Source: JBHYGK01 sp051859045
Lineage (GTDB): Bacteria > Pseudomonadota > Gammaproteobacteria > Xanthomonadales > Xanthomonadaceae
Direction of reading: 5' to 3'
NCBI GenBank assembly: GCA_051859045.1
Contig: JBHYGK010000016.1
Location: 1-49,171 of the forward strand
DNA: 49,171 nucleotides
In this document: one piece after another, positions 7,299-17,329 of the stretch
Layout of the letters: each line of letters starts with the position of its first letter
Numbering within the stretch: the first letter of the stretch is position 1
Program-made: the position numbers and the translations under genes
Notes under the pieces: generated by a model
The model's input: the letters and a program-made list of their open reading frames with translations, nothing else
What the model was told of the DNA's origin: nothing
Databases searched by the model: none

Positions 7299-8474
7299 AT
7301 GACGAACGTGGTCATCGCGGGCGCCAAGCGCACCGCCATCGGTTCCTTCCTCGGCCAGTTCAACGGCGTCCCCACCCCGACCCTCGGCAGCGCGGCCATC
7401 CGAGCGGCGCTGGAGCAGTCGGGCTTCGCGGGCGGCGACGTCTCCGAGGTCATCATGGGCTGCGTGCTGCCGGCCGGCCTCGGCCAGGCCCCGGCGCGCC
7501 AGGCCTCGCTCGCCGCCGGCCTGCCGATGGGCGCGGGCTGCACCACCATCAACAAGGTCTGCGGCAGCGGCATGAAGGCGATCATGCTCGGCGTCGACCT
7601 GATCAAGGCCGGCTCGGCCTCGGTCGTGGTCGCCGGCGGCATGGAGTCGATGTCCAACGCGCCGCACCTGCTCAACGGCTCGCGCAACGGCCTGCGCTAC
7701 GGCTCGGCCGAGTTCATCGACCACATGGCCTTCGACGGCCTCACCGACCCCTACCAGAAGCAGCCGATGGGCGTGTTCGGCGAGCTCTGCGTCGAGCACC
7801 TCGGCTTCACCCGCGAGGGCCAGGACGCCTGGGCCACCGAGAGCGTGACCCGCGCGCTGGCCGCGCAGGCCTCGGGCGCGTTCGCCGCCGAGATCACCCC
7901 GGTCACCGTCGCCGGCCGCAAGGGCGACGTGGTCGTCGCGACCGATGAACAGCCCGGCCGCTCCGACGTCGCCAAGATCCCCACCCTGCGCCCGGCCTTC
8001 AAGAAGGACGGCACCATCACCGCCGCCTCCAGCTCGAGCATCTCCGACGGCGCCGCGGCCACCGTGCTGTGCAGCGAGGAGACCGCCCGCGCGCGCGGCC
8101 TGCAGCCGCTGGCGCGGATCGTGGCCCACGCCACCCACGCCCAGGAGCCGCAGTGGTTCACCACCGCGCCGGTCGAGGCCATCCGCAAGGTCCTGGCCAA
8201 CGCGGGCTGGGGCGTCGATGACGTCGACCTGTTCGAGGTCAACGAGGCCTTCGCCTGCGTCGCGATGGCGCCGGTGAAGGAGCTCGGCCTGCCGCACGCC
8301 AAGGTCAACGTCAACGGCGGCGCCTGCGCGCTGGGCCACCCGATCGGCGCGTCCGGCGCCCGCCTCGTGGTCACCCTGGTGCACGCGCTGCACGCCCGCG
8401 GCCTCAAGCGCGGCGTGGCCTCGCTGTGCATCGGCGGCGGCGAGGCCACCGCGATCGCGATCGAGCTTCCCTGA
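7299..8474 (+). CDS. Acetyl-CoA C-acetyltransferase (thiolase)
   Basis: This 391-aa enzyme condenses or cleaves acyl-CoA and acetyl-CoA in fatty-acid, amino-acid or ketone-body metabolism. The nucleophilic Cys lies near residue 88 (NKVCGSGMKA). The conserved NEAFA motif is present, the catalytic His is near 347 (GHPIGASGAR), and the second Cys is near 377 (CIGGGEAT). The length is typical of the tetrameric biosynthetic/AtoB type. The start at 7299 was chosen over a much longer upstream frame because it matches the family N-terminus (NVVIAGAKRTAIGSF). A carboxylase beta subunit of leucine/acyl-CoA catabolism lies nearby at 9144, suggesting a catabolic role. Confidence 0.95.
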   Translation: MTNVVIAGAKRTAIGSFLGQFNGVPTPTLGSAAIRAALEQSGFAGGDVSEVIMGCVLPAGLGQAPARQASLAAGLPMGAGCTTINKVCGSGMKAIMLGVDLIKAGSASVVVAGGMESMSNAPHLLNGSRNGLRYGSAEFIDHMAFDGLTDPYQKQPMGVFGELCVEHLGFTREGQDAWATESVTRALAAQASGAFAAEITPVTVAGRKGDVVVATDEQPGRSDVAKIPTLRPAFKKDGTITAASSSSISDGAAATVLCSEETARARGLQPLARIVAHATHAQEPQWFTTAPVEAIRKVLANAGWGVDDVDLFEVNEAFACVAMAPVKELGLPHAKVNVNGGACALGHPIGASGARLVVTLVHALHARGLKRGVASLCIGGGEATAIAIELP

Positions 8475-8488
8475 ACCCGCCCCGTCCG

Positions 8489-8512
8489 CCCCGGCCATCG
8501 CGGCCGGGGTTT
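8489..8512 (+). terminator. Hairpin terminator after the thiolase
   Basis: The stem CCCCGGCC (8489-8496) pairs with GGCCGGGG (8502-8509) across a 5-base loop and is followed by only three T residues. It is placed 15 bases after the thiolase stop. It is probably a modest intrinsic terminator. Confidence 0.6.
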
Positions 8513-8546
8513 AACGGGTTGCTAACGCGGGCATTCAAACCATCGC

Positions 8547-8576
8547 TTGACACGCGACACCGCGTGTTCATTATGT
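8547..8576 (+). promoter_or_regulatory. Sigma70-type promoter of the lipoprotein gene with a dyad in the spacer
   Basis: TTGACA (8547-8552) is a perfect -35. TTATGT (8571-8576) lies 18 bases on, or ATTATG with a 17-base spacer. The spacer region carries the dyad ACACGCG-N4-CGCGTGT (8550-8556 and 8561-8567), a candidate operator. The lipoprotein ATG at 8632 lies 56 bases after the -10 and has a GAGGA ribosome site. This is one of the clearest promoters in the window. Confidence 0.7.
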
Positions 8577-8631
8577 GCAGGCGCGCCAACGCGCTCCCAA
8601 CCACCTTTAGCGTCTGACGAGGACCACCATC

Positions 8632-9018
8632 ATGTCGATCAACAAGACCCTGCTCGCCCTGGCCCTCGGCCTGGCCCTCGCCGCCTGCGGCAACACCGAG
8701 CAGCCGGCCGCCGAGGCCGCCGCCGAGGCGACCGCCGCCGCCGAGACCGCCACCGCCGAGGCGTCCGCCGCCGTCGAGCAGGCCGCCGACGCCACCGCCA
8801 CCGCCGCCGAGGCCACCACCGAGGCCGCCGCCGCCACCGTCGACGCCGCCGCCACCGACGCCGCTGCCACCGTCGAGGGCGCCGCCACCGACGCCGCCGC
8901 CGCCGTCGAGGGTGCCGCCACCGACGCCGCCGCCACGGTCGACGCCGCGGCCGACGCCGCCGCCGAGCAGGTCGAGGAGACCGCCGAGGCCGCCGCCGAG
9001 GAAGCCAAGAGCGAGTAA
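8632..9018 (+). CDS. Ala/Glu-rich lipoprotein with 11-residue repeats
   Basis: This 128-aa protein has a lipoprotein signal peptide (residues 1-18) with lipobox LAAC, the lipidated Cys being residue 19. The rest is almost only Ala, Glu, Thr, Val and Asp. Residues 73-105 are three tandem 11-mers of the form AATDAAATVEG, encoded by a 33-base repeat at 8848-8946, with a diverged fourth at 106-116. Such 11-mers form amphipathic or coiled-coil helices, as in LEA-like and Lpp-like proteins. It stands alone between a strong promoter and a strong terminator, which suggests high expression. The function is unknown; a periplasmic stress or envelope-spacer role is a guess. Confidence 0.85.
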   Translation: MSINKTLLALALGLALAACGNTEQPAAEAAAEATAAAETATAEASAAVEQAADATATAAEATTEAAAATVDAAATDAAATVEGAATDAAAAVEGAATDAAATVDAAADAAAEQVEETAEAAAEEAKSE

Positions 9019-9062
9019 TCCCCCGGCGGCCCCGGCCGCCCGGCGATCACCCGTTCCAAGGG

Positions 9063-9092
9063 AAAAGCCCGCGCAAGCGGGCTTTTTCTTTT
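9063..9092 (+). terminator. Rho-independent terminator after the lipoprotein gene
   Basis: A 10-bp stem AAAAGCCCGC (9063-9072) pairs with GCGGGCTTTT (9077-9086) across the loop GCAA. It is followed by TTTTTCTTTT. The A-rich left side makes it potentially active in both directions. It is the clearest intrinsic terminator seen here. Confidence 0.92.
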
Positions 9093-9143
9093 GGTGGCCA
9101 TTGCGGCGACAATCGCACGCTCCCCCGCCGCCACGAGTGCCCG

Positions 9144-10751
9144 ATGCCCGTCCTGCGCAGCCACCTCGACACCCGCAGCGAGGACTTCCTCGCCAACCAC
9201 GCCGCGCTGCAGGCCGCCGTCGACGAGCTCCAGCGCCGCCTCGCGCGCGCCGCGGAGGGCGGCGGCGAGAAGGCCCGGCGCAAGCACACCGAGCGCGGCA
9301 AGCTGCTGCCGCGCGAGCGCATCGCGGCCCTGCTCGACCCGGGCTCGCCCTTCCTCGAGGTCGCGCCGCTCGCCGCCGAGGACATGTACGACGGCCAGGC
9401 CCCGGCGGCCGGCATGATCGCCGGCATCGGCCGCGTGCAGGGCATCGAGGTGCTGGTCGTCGCCAACGACGCCACCGTCAAGGGCGGCACCTACTTCCCG
9501 ATGACGGTCAAGAAGCACCTGCGCGCGCAGGAGATCGCCCGCGAGAACCACCTGCCCTGCGTCTACCTGGTGGACTCCGGCGGCGCGTTCCTGCCGCTGC
9601 AGGACGAGGTCTTCCCCGACCGCGAGCACTTCGGCCGGATCTTCTACAACCAGGCCCGCATGAGCGCCGAGAACCTGCCGCAGATCGCGGTGGTGATGGG
9701 CAGCTGCACCGCCGGCGGCGCCTACGTGCCGGCGATGTGCGACGAGTCGATCATCGTGCGCGAGCAGGGCACCATCTTCCTCGGCGGCCCGCCGCTGGTG
9801 AAGGCCGCCACCGGCGAGGTCGTGGACGCCGAGAGCCTCGGCGGCGCCGACGTGCACACCTCCACCAGCGGCGTGGCCGACCACTTCGCCGAGGACGACG
9901 CCCACGCGCTGGAGATCGCGCGCGGCATCGTCGGCCACCTCAACCGCCGCAAGCGCGTCGACCTGGCCGTGCAGCCGCCGCGCGAGCCGCTCTACGACGC
10001 CCGCGAGCTCTACGGCGTGGTGCCGCGCGACACCCGCAAGCCCTTCGACATCCGCGAGGTCATCGCGCGGCTGGTCGACGGCTCGGAGTTCCAGGAGTTC
10101 AAGGCCCGCTACGGCAAGACCCTGGTCTGCGGCTTCGCCCACCTGCACGGCTACCCGGTGGGCATCGTCGCCAACAACGGCATCCTCTTCGCCGAGAGCG
10201 CGCTCAAGGGCGCGCACTTCATCGAGCTGTGCAACCAGCGCGGCATCCCGCTGGTGTTCCTGCAGAACATCACCGGCTTCATGGTGGGCCGCAAGTACGA
10301 GAACGCCGGCATCGCCAAGGACGGCGCGAAGATGGTCACCGCGGTGGCCTGCTCGAGCGTGCCGAAGTTCACCGTGGTGATCGGCGGCAGCTTCGGCGCC
10401 GGCAACTACGCGATGTGCGGCCGCGCCTACGGCGCGCGCTTCCTGTGGATGTGGCCCAACGCGCGCATCAGCGTGATGGGCGGCGAGCAGGCGGCCAGCG
10501 TGCTGGCCACCGTGAAGCGCGACGGCATCGAGGCCGCCGGCGGCGCCTGGAGCGCCGGGGACGAGGACGCCTTCAAGGCCCCGATCCGCGAGCAGTATGA
10601 GACCCAGGGCAGCCCCTGGTACGCCACCGCGCGGCTGTGGGACGACGGCATCATCGACCCCGCCGACACCCGCCGGGTGCTGGGCCTCGCGCTGTCGGCC
10701 TCGCTCAACGCCCCCGTCGAACCCGCGCGCTTCGGCGTGTTCCGGATGTGA
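9144..10751 (+). CDS. Acyl-CoA carboxylase beta subunit (methylcrotonyl-CoA carboxylase type)
   Basis: This 535-aa carboxyltransferase subunit moves CO2 from biotin to an acyl-CoA. Length and motifs match the beta subunit of 3-methylcrotonyl-CoA carboxylase in leucine degradation. Visible motifs include the KLLPRERIAALLDPGSPF start, VDSGGAFLPLQDEVFPDREH, the first oxyanion segment GSCTAGGAYVPAM, and FAESALKGAHFIELC. The C-terminal segment has QNITGFMVGRKYENAGIAKD and GGSFGAGNYAMCGRAYGARF. The start at 9144 was chosen because the longer frame runs back through the terminator and lipoprotein gene. No biotin-carrying alpha subunit is encoded next to it; one should lie elsewhere. Propionyl- or geranyl-CoA carboxylase are less likely alternatives. 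Confidence 0.9.
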   Translation: MPVLRSHLDTRSEDFLANHAALQAAVDELQRRLARAAEGGGEKARRKHTERGKLLPRERIAALLDPGSPFLEVAPLAAEDMYDGQAPAAGMIAGIGRVQGIEVLVVANDATVKGGTYFPMTVKKHLRAQEIARENHLPCVYLVDSGGAFLPLQDEVFPDREHFGRIFYNQARMSAENLPQIAVVMGSCTAGGAYVPAMCDESIIVREQGTIFLGGPPLVKAATGEVVDAESLGGADVHTSTSGVADHFAEDDAHALEIARGIVGHLNRRKRVDLAVQPPREPLYDARELYGVVPRDTRKPFDIREVIARLVDGSEFQEFKARYGKTLVCGFAHLHGYPVGIVANNGILFAESALKGAHFIELCNQRGIPLVFLQNITGFMVGRKYENAGIAKDGAKMVTAVACSSVPKFTVVIGGSFGAGNYAMCGRAYGARFLWMWPNARISVMGGEQAASVLATVKRDGIEAAGGAWSAGDEDAFKAPIREQYETQGSPWYATARLWDDGIIDPADTRRVLGLALSASLNAPVEPARFGVFRM

Positions 10752-10811
10752 CCCGCCCGCACTGACCCGCCGCACCTGCCCCGAAGACACCAGACAAGGA
10801 CGTCCCGCCCC

Positions 10812-12502
<1,691 letters not shown>

Positions 12503-12506
<4 letters not shown>

Positions 12507-13681
12507 GGGACGGATTCGGCGCGCTCGGCCTGCCCCGCACCGCCAGCAGCCGCGAGGTCAGGCGCGCCTACGCCCGCCTGCTGAAGGCCACCCGGCCCGA
12601 CGAGGACCCGCAGGCCTTCCAGCGCCTCCACGAGGCCTACGAGCACGCGCTGGCCATGGCGACCTGGCGCGAGCGGCAGGCGGCCGCGACCGCGGAGGGG
12701 GACGCTCCGGCCGACGAGGAGGCAGGCGCCGGCGATGCCGGCGAGCCATCGTCGGCCAGCCCCTCCGCGCAGGACGCGCCCGCGCCGGCGTCGCCGCCGG
12801 CGTCGCCGCCGACCCCGCCGCGCGCCATGCCCGCCCCGCGCCGCCCCGAGCGACCGCGCCCCGCGCCCTTCGCGCTGGAGCCGTTCCTGGACGAGCTCGG
12901 GCGCCAGCTGGGCGTCGAAGGCCGCCTGCGCGGCTGGCTGCAGCAGCACGAGGCGCTGTGGGACTTGGAGCTGAAGCAGGCGCTCGCGCTGCCGATCGCG
13001 CGCGCCCTGCCCGTCCGCGACTTCCTGCTCGACGAACCCGAGTACGAGGCCCTCCGGCAGTTCTTCGGGATCGACGCCACGCTGCTGCACCGGCACCACC
13101 TGTCGCCGCAGTGGCACCTGATCGAGCGCCGCGCCCGCGCCCACGCGCACGACCTCGCCGCCCGGCAACGGCTCGAGGCCATGACCCGCAGCCGCGGCGA
13201 TCGCGATCGCCACGACGAGGGCGTGCGGCCGCCCGACACCTCGTTCTGGTTGGACTATCTCGCGTGGCGCGAGCTCTATGCGCCCCCGGACAGCGTGCGG
13301 CGCTTCATGCTGACGCTCTTGCCCACCGGCCCGCTGCGCGCCGCGCGGATGCTGGGTGACCTCGAGCGGCGCATCGGTCCGGAAGCCGCGGCGAAGGCCC
13401 TCGAGCACGGTGGCAAGGACTTCTGGCGCAGCGCGGGCGACATCGGCCGCTACACGCCCGAACGCCTGCGGATCGGTGCCCGGCGGCTGATCACGCTAGC
13501 GGGCACGTGGGTGCTGGCGCAGGGCTACCTGACCCAGGTCACCGTATTCGACTGGCCGGCGAACCGTGTCGACCTGGTGCTCGACATCGCGACCAAGGTG
13601 CTCGCCATCGGCGCCACCTGGGCCGCCCTCGGCGCGATCGTGGCCGGCGTGGTCCGCTGGCGGCGCGGGCGCGCGGCATGA
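12503..13681 (+). CDS. J-like co-chaperone 1 of HscC (DjlB/DjlC-type)
   Basis: This 392-aa protein has an N-terminal truncated J-like domain (about 5-52: GLPRTASSREVRRAYARLLK, then RPDEDPQAFQRLHEAYEHAL). The canonical HPD triad reads RPD. An Ala/Pro-rich linker (about 60-120), a helical domain (about 125-340) and a C-terminal hydrophobic helix (about 360-385) follow. The GTG at 12503 is preferred over the GTG at 12497. It overlaps the hscC stop as GTGA and gives the same spacing to GLPR as in the neighbouring paralogue. It should recruit the adjacent HscC to a membrane or a client; the missing His is notable. Confidence 0.8.
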
Positions 13682-15192
13682 GCCACGACCTGCGCCTGCT
13701 GGGCCTGCCCCGCGACGCGACGACCCGCGACATCAAGCGCGCGTACGCGCGCCTGCTCAAGGCCACCCGGCCCGACGGGGATGCGCGGGCGTTCCAGCGC
13801 CTGCACGAGGCCTACGAACGCGCCCTGGCGGCCGCGACGCGGCGCGAGGCGCACCCCGCCATCGACGACATCGACGACATCGACCACGATCCGGCGGGCG
13901 AGGAACTCAGCGCCGACGTGGAGCCCCTCCAGTCCGCGCACGCGCCCCACGGCGACGCCCACGCGGACCACCACCGGCTCCTCGACGGCGCCGACGCCAC
14001 CCCCGCCCCGCCGGCGCCGCGCGTCTTCCACCTCGGCCCCTTCGTGGACGCGCTGGAGGAGCGGCTGGGCCACGGCGGCACGCGCCTGTTGGAATGGCTG
14101 CGGGCGGATCCCGTGCTGTGGGACGTGCAGGTGAAGCAGGCCGTCGCCGGTCCGCTGGTGCAGGCCCTGGCCGAACGCGGCGCGATCGTGGCCCATGAGG
14201 AGCTCGAGGCGCTGGCGACGTTCTTCGGGCTCGACATCCACGGCCTGCGCCGGCTCGGCATGCTGGAGGCCTGGACCCACCTGCTCGACACCGCCGAGGC
14301 CCTCGGCCTCGCCGACCGCCACGGCCCGGGCCGCGAGGAGCGCTGGCTCGAGGCACTCGCCCGGCGCGAGCTCATGGGCCCGCCGGATGCGGGCCGGCGC
14401 TGGCTGCTGAAGCTGCTGCCGCTCGCGCCGGGGCGGGTGGCCGCGCTGCGCGCCGACATCCTCGAACGCCTGGGCGACGCCGGTGGACGGCACCTCGACG
14501 ACGATGCGCAGGCCTACTGGCGCGACGCGGGCGACACCCGCCGCTACGCGCCGGCGCGGCTCGCGCTGGGCGCCCTGCGCCTGCTCGCGCTGGTCGCCAC
14601 GGCGCTGCTGGTGGCGGTGGCCCTGCCCTCGGGCCCGGACGCCGCGCCGCTGCAGGCGCGCCTCGCCACGGCCCTGTGGCTGTCGGGCGGGATCGCCGCG
14701 GGCTGGGCGACGCTGGGAGGCGCCTATGCGCTGATGGCGACGACCCACCGCGCGCTCGATGCGCGCGGGCTGCCGCGCACGCTGTGGACCGTGGGCCTGA
14801 TGGTCGCGCTGATGCTGGTCGCGCTGGCCGCCGGGTCCGACGGCGAACGCCTGGCGGCCGGCCTCTTCGGCGGCGCCGTGGCGCTGGGGCGGGTCGCGAT
14901 CCGCCGGCTCGGGCCGGCGATCGTGCTGGCCATCGGCAGCCTGCTGCTGGTGGCGTCGGTGCTGGGCCCCTGGCTGCCCGGCGACGTCCCGAAGGCCGGC
15001 CTGACGGTGCTGCTGGCCGGGCTGCTGGCGCCCGCCGCGCTGCTGGCCAGCGATCTGCGCCAGGCGCGCCGGGAGCGGCGGCCGCTGAACACCCTGCGGC
15101 CCGGCGAGCACGACCGCCGCAGCTGGCGCCTGGCCTTCGGCAGCGTGGTGCTCGGCGTCGCGATCGGCGCCGCCTGGCTCGCGCTGACCTGA
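13678..15192 (+). CDS. J-like co-chaperone 2 of HscC, polytopic C-terminus
   Basis: This 504-aa protein is a paralogue of the previous gene. It shares the J-like start (LLGLPRDATTRDIKRAYARL and RPDGDARAFQRLHEAYERAL), an acidic/His-rich linker, and the helical core (LWDVQVKQAVAGPLVQALAE, RRELMGPPDAGRRWLLKLLP). The C-terminal third (about 300-504) has about six transmembrane helices, unlike its neighbour. RPD again replaces HPD. The ATG overlaps the previous stop (ATGA at 13678-13681). The tandem paralogues suggest two membrane-anchored adaptors for one Hsp70. Confidence 0.8.
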   Translation: MSHDLRLLGLPRDATTRDIKRAYARLLKATRPDGDARAFQRLHEAYERALAAATRREAHPAIDDIDDIDHDPAGEELSADVEPLQSAHAPHGDAHADHHRLLDGADATPAPPAPRVFHLGPFVDALEERLGHGGTRLLEWLRADPVLWDVQVKQAVAGPLVQALAERGAIVAHEELEALATFFGLDIHGLRRLGMLEAWTHLLDTAEALGLADRHGPGREERWLEALARRELMGPPDAGRRWLLKLLPLAPGRVAALRADILERLGDAGGRHLDDDAQAYWRDAGDTRRYAPARLALGALRLLALVATALLVAVALPSGPDAAPLQARLATALWLSGGIAAGWATLGGAYALMATTHRALDARGLPRTLWTVGLMVALMLVALAAGSDGERLAAGLFGGAVALGRVAIRRLGPAIVLAIGSLLLVASVLGPWLPGDVPKAGLTVLLAGLLAPAALLASDLRQARRERRPLNTLRPGEHDRRSWRLAFGSVVLGVAIGAAWLALT

Positions 15193-15231
15193 GCCGGGCG
15201 GTCGGGCTGAGGGCCCGCGCCCGCCGGCTCA
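15190..15231. terminator. Hairpin spanning the stop codons of convergent genes
   Basis: TGAGCCGG (15190-15197), which includes the TGA of the J-like gene, pairs exactly with CCGGCTCA (15224-15231), which includes the mtnA stop on the other strand. The 26-base interval is GC-rich and can pair further. It could act as a bidirectional terminator, though no T-tract is present. Confidence 0.4.
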
Positions 15232-16281
15232 GCCGGCGCCGAACACCGCGCGCATGCCGGCCTCGTCGGGGTGCTCGATGACGCCGCGCTCGGTCACGAT
15301 CGCGTCGATCAGCGCGCCCGGGGTGACGTCGAACACCGGGTTCCAGGCCGCGATGCCCTCGGCCACCGTGCGCACGCCACCCACGCCCAGCAGCTCGCCG
15401 GGCTCGCGCAGCTCGATCTCGATCTGGTCGCCGTGCGCGGTGGCCATGTCCACCGTGCTCGCCGGGGCCACCACCATCACCTTGACGCCGTGGTGCTTCG
15501 CGGCGATCGCGAGCTGGTAGGTGCCGATCTTGTTGGCGGTGTCGCCGTTGGCGCAGATGCGGTCGGCGCCGACCACCACCCACTGCACGCGGCCGGTCTT
15601 CATCAGGTGCGCGGCGGCCGAGTCGGCGATCAGGGTGGCGTCGATGCCGTCGCGCTGCAGCTCCCACACCGTCAGGCGCGCGCCCTGCAGCCACGGCCGC
15701 GTCTCGCCGGCGTACACCGCGGCGATGCGGCCGCCGGCCACGCCCGCGCGGATCACGCCGAGCGCGGTGCCGAAGCCCGCGGTGGCCAGCGAGCCGGTGT
15801 TGCAGTGGGTGAGCACGCCGCTGCCGGGCGCGATCAGCGCCGCGCCCAGCGCGCCCATGTGGCGGTTCGCGGCCAGGTCCTCGCGCGCGATCGCCTCGGC
15901 CTCGGCGTGCAGCTGGCTGCGCCAGTCCGCGCCGCTGGCGAGCAGGCGCGCGCGCATCCGCGCCAGCGCCCAGGCCAGGTTCACCGCGGTGGGGCGCGAG
16001 GCGTTGAGGCGCGCGAACGCCGGCGCCAGCGCCTCGGCCGCGGCGGGGCCGTCCAGCGCCTCGACCTCGTTCGCCGCCAGCACCGCGCCCCAGGCCGCGC
16101 TGATGCCGATCGCCGGCGCGCCGCGCACCACCAGCGCGTGGATCGCCGCGGCCACCTGGTCGACGTCGCGGCAGGCCACCTCCTCGGTGGCGAACGGCAG
16201 CTTGCGCTGGTCGAGCAGGTGCAGGGCCGCGCCGTCCCAGCGGATCGGGCGGACGCGGTCATAACGGTCGAAGTCGAGCAT
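15229..16281 (-). CDS. mtnA: Methylthioribose-1-phosphate isomerase
   Basis: This 350-aa methionine-salvage enzyme isomerises 5-methylthioribose-1-phosphate to the ribulose form. The catalytic Cys falls at residue 160 (GVLTHCNTGSLAT) and the catalytic Asp at 240 (VVVGADRICANGDTANKIG), in the positions expected for the family. The N-terminal motif VVRGAPAIGISAAWG is also typical. The start at 16281 fits the family N-terminus; the open frame upstream extends into the intergenic region. TACACT on the minus strand (16319-16324) is a plausible -10. Other salvage genes are not in the window. Confidence 0.96.
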   Translation of the reverse strand: MLDFDRYDRVRPIRWDGAALHLLDQRKLPFATEEVACRDVDQVAAAIHALVVRGAPAIGISAAWGAVLAANEVEALDGPAAAEALAPAFARLNASRPTAVNLAWALARMRARLLASGADWRSQLHAEAEAIAREDLAANRHMGALGAALIAPGSGVLTHCNTGSLATAGFGTALGVIRAGVAGGRIAAVYAGETRPWLQGARLTVWELQRDGIDATLIADSAAAHLMKTGRVQWVVVGADRICANGDTANKIGTYQLAIAAKHHGVKVMVVAPASTVDMATAHGDQIEIELREPGELLGVGGVRTVAEGIAAWNPVFDVTPGALIDAIVTERGVIEHPDEAGMRAVFGAG

Positions 16282-16318
16282 GGCGGCCACGTGTCGGAGC
16301 GATGGCGAAGGGGCGCGC

Positions 16319-16471
16319 AGTGTAAGGGATGCAGCGGTCGACGACGCGGACACCACTCGTCGGTTGGTGCACGCGCATGCGATCGATAGCCGAGGCCGCG
16401 CCACGCGGGCGTCGCGGGCCGAACCACCGACGAGTGGTCGCGCAATTGCGCCAGAGTGCGAGGCCGCACTC
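16319..16471. promoter_or_regulatory. Palindrome-rich divergent leader between mtnA and the tail-like cluster
   Basis: The 255-base region between mtnA and the first tail-cluster gene holds several symmetric elements. These are a 13-bp perfect inverted repeat ACCACTCGTCGGT (16352-16364, partner 16426-16438), the perfect palindrome GCGCAATTGCGC (16440-16451), and a 7-bp hairpin GAGTGCG/CGCACTC (16454-16460, 16465-16471). A mtnA -10 (TACACT, minus strand) lies at 16319-16324. The paired 13-mers, 74 bases apart, look like a bipartite operator or recombination-type site at the edge of the cluster. No clear sigma70 promoter for the cluster is visible. Confidence 0.45.
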
Positions 16472-16536
16472 CGCCGAACCGCGCGTACTCCGACCACGCC
16501 GCCAATGCTGGCGACGCGACGATGCGTGGAGGCCCC

Positions 16537-17292
16537 GTGCAATTCCGTGACCGCTCCCTGCTGCGCCTGGCCGACGAGGCCACCCGCGCGGCGCAGTTCG
16601 ACCAGCTCGCGCTCGCGCAGATCGTCGCCGGCGCCTACGACGTCGCGGGCGCGGCGATCGATGGCCCGTACACGCCGGTGTTCGACGAGTTCCGGCTGGG
16701 CGTCGTCGAGGGCAGCGCGCAACGCGGCCACGGCACCCTGCTTGATCCCGCCGGCGCCACCACGCGCTTCGACCTGCACCTTGAGGATCCGCGCCGGGAC
16801 GCACTGGTGGAGTGCGACGCGCTGTGGCGCGGCGCGATCGTCGCGCGCGCCTCGCCGTCGAATGCCACGATCGAGGACGTCAGCGTGGCCTGGCCGCGCA
16901 CCGGGGACCTCGAGCCGACCGAGCACCTCGCCGAGGGCAGCGTGCGCTTCAGCGCCGCGGCGCCGGTGGTGCCGCGCGCGATCGCGCTGCCGGTGACGGT
17001 GTGGCTGCTGGTGCGCGACGCCGACCTCGGCCTCGCCGCGCTGCTGTCAGACAGCCGCCGCCTGCGCCGCCGGCTCGACCCCGCGGAGTACGCCGCGCCG
17101 CGTCGGCGCGACCTGCCGCAACGCCATCCGATGCTGGTCGCCTGGCTCGTCCCCGGCGCCCTGTTCGACGACGACGACTGGCCGGGCGCGACGCCCGGCA
17201 TGACCCCCGTCGCGCGCCGCGCCGCCCGGCGCCAGCGCGCCGGGCACTGGCTGGCGCGCGAGGGCATCGGCCTCGCCGTGATGCCCGACTGA
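16537..17292 (+). CDS. First gene of contractile tail-like cluster, unknown
   Basis: This is a 251-aa protein of no family I recognise. A GTG start at 16537 is chosen because a strong ribosome site (TGGAGG) lies 4-5 bases upstream; the in-frame ATGs at 16456 and 16522 lack one. The N-terminal part (about 1-110) has beta-strand character (VFDEFRLGVVEGSAQRGHG, TTRFDLHLEDP). The C-terminal third is Arg-rich with RRLRRRLDPAEYAAPRRRDL. It precedes the sheath gene by 37 bases. In other contractile systems this position can hold a terminator, cap or regulator; the sequence does not decide. Confidence 0.7.
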   Translation: MQFRDRSLLRLADEATRAAQFDQLALAQIVAGAYDVAGAAIDGPYTPVFDEFRLGVVEGSAQRGHGTLLDPAGATTRFDLHLEDPRRDALVECDALWRGAIVARASPSNATIEDVSVAWPRTGDLEPTEHLAEGSVRFSAAAPVVPRAIALPVTVWLLVRDADLGLAALLSDSRRLRRRLDPAEYAAPRRRDLPQRHPMLVAWLVPGALFDDDDWPGATPGMTPVARRAARRQRAGHWLAREGIGLAVMPD

Positions 17293-17329
17293 CCCTTTCC
17301 CGCGCCGACCGACCCCCTGGAGAACCGCC

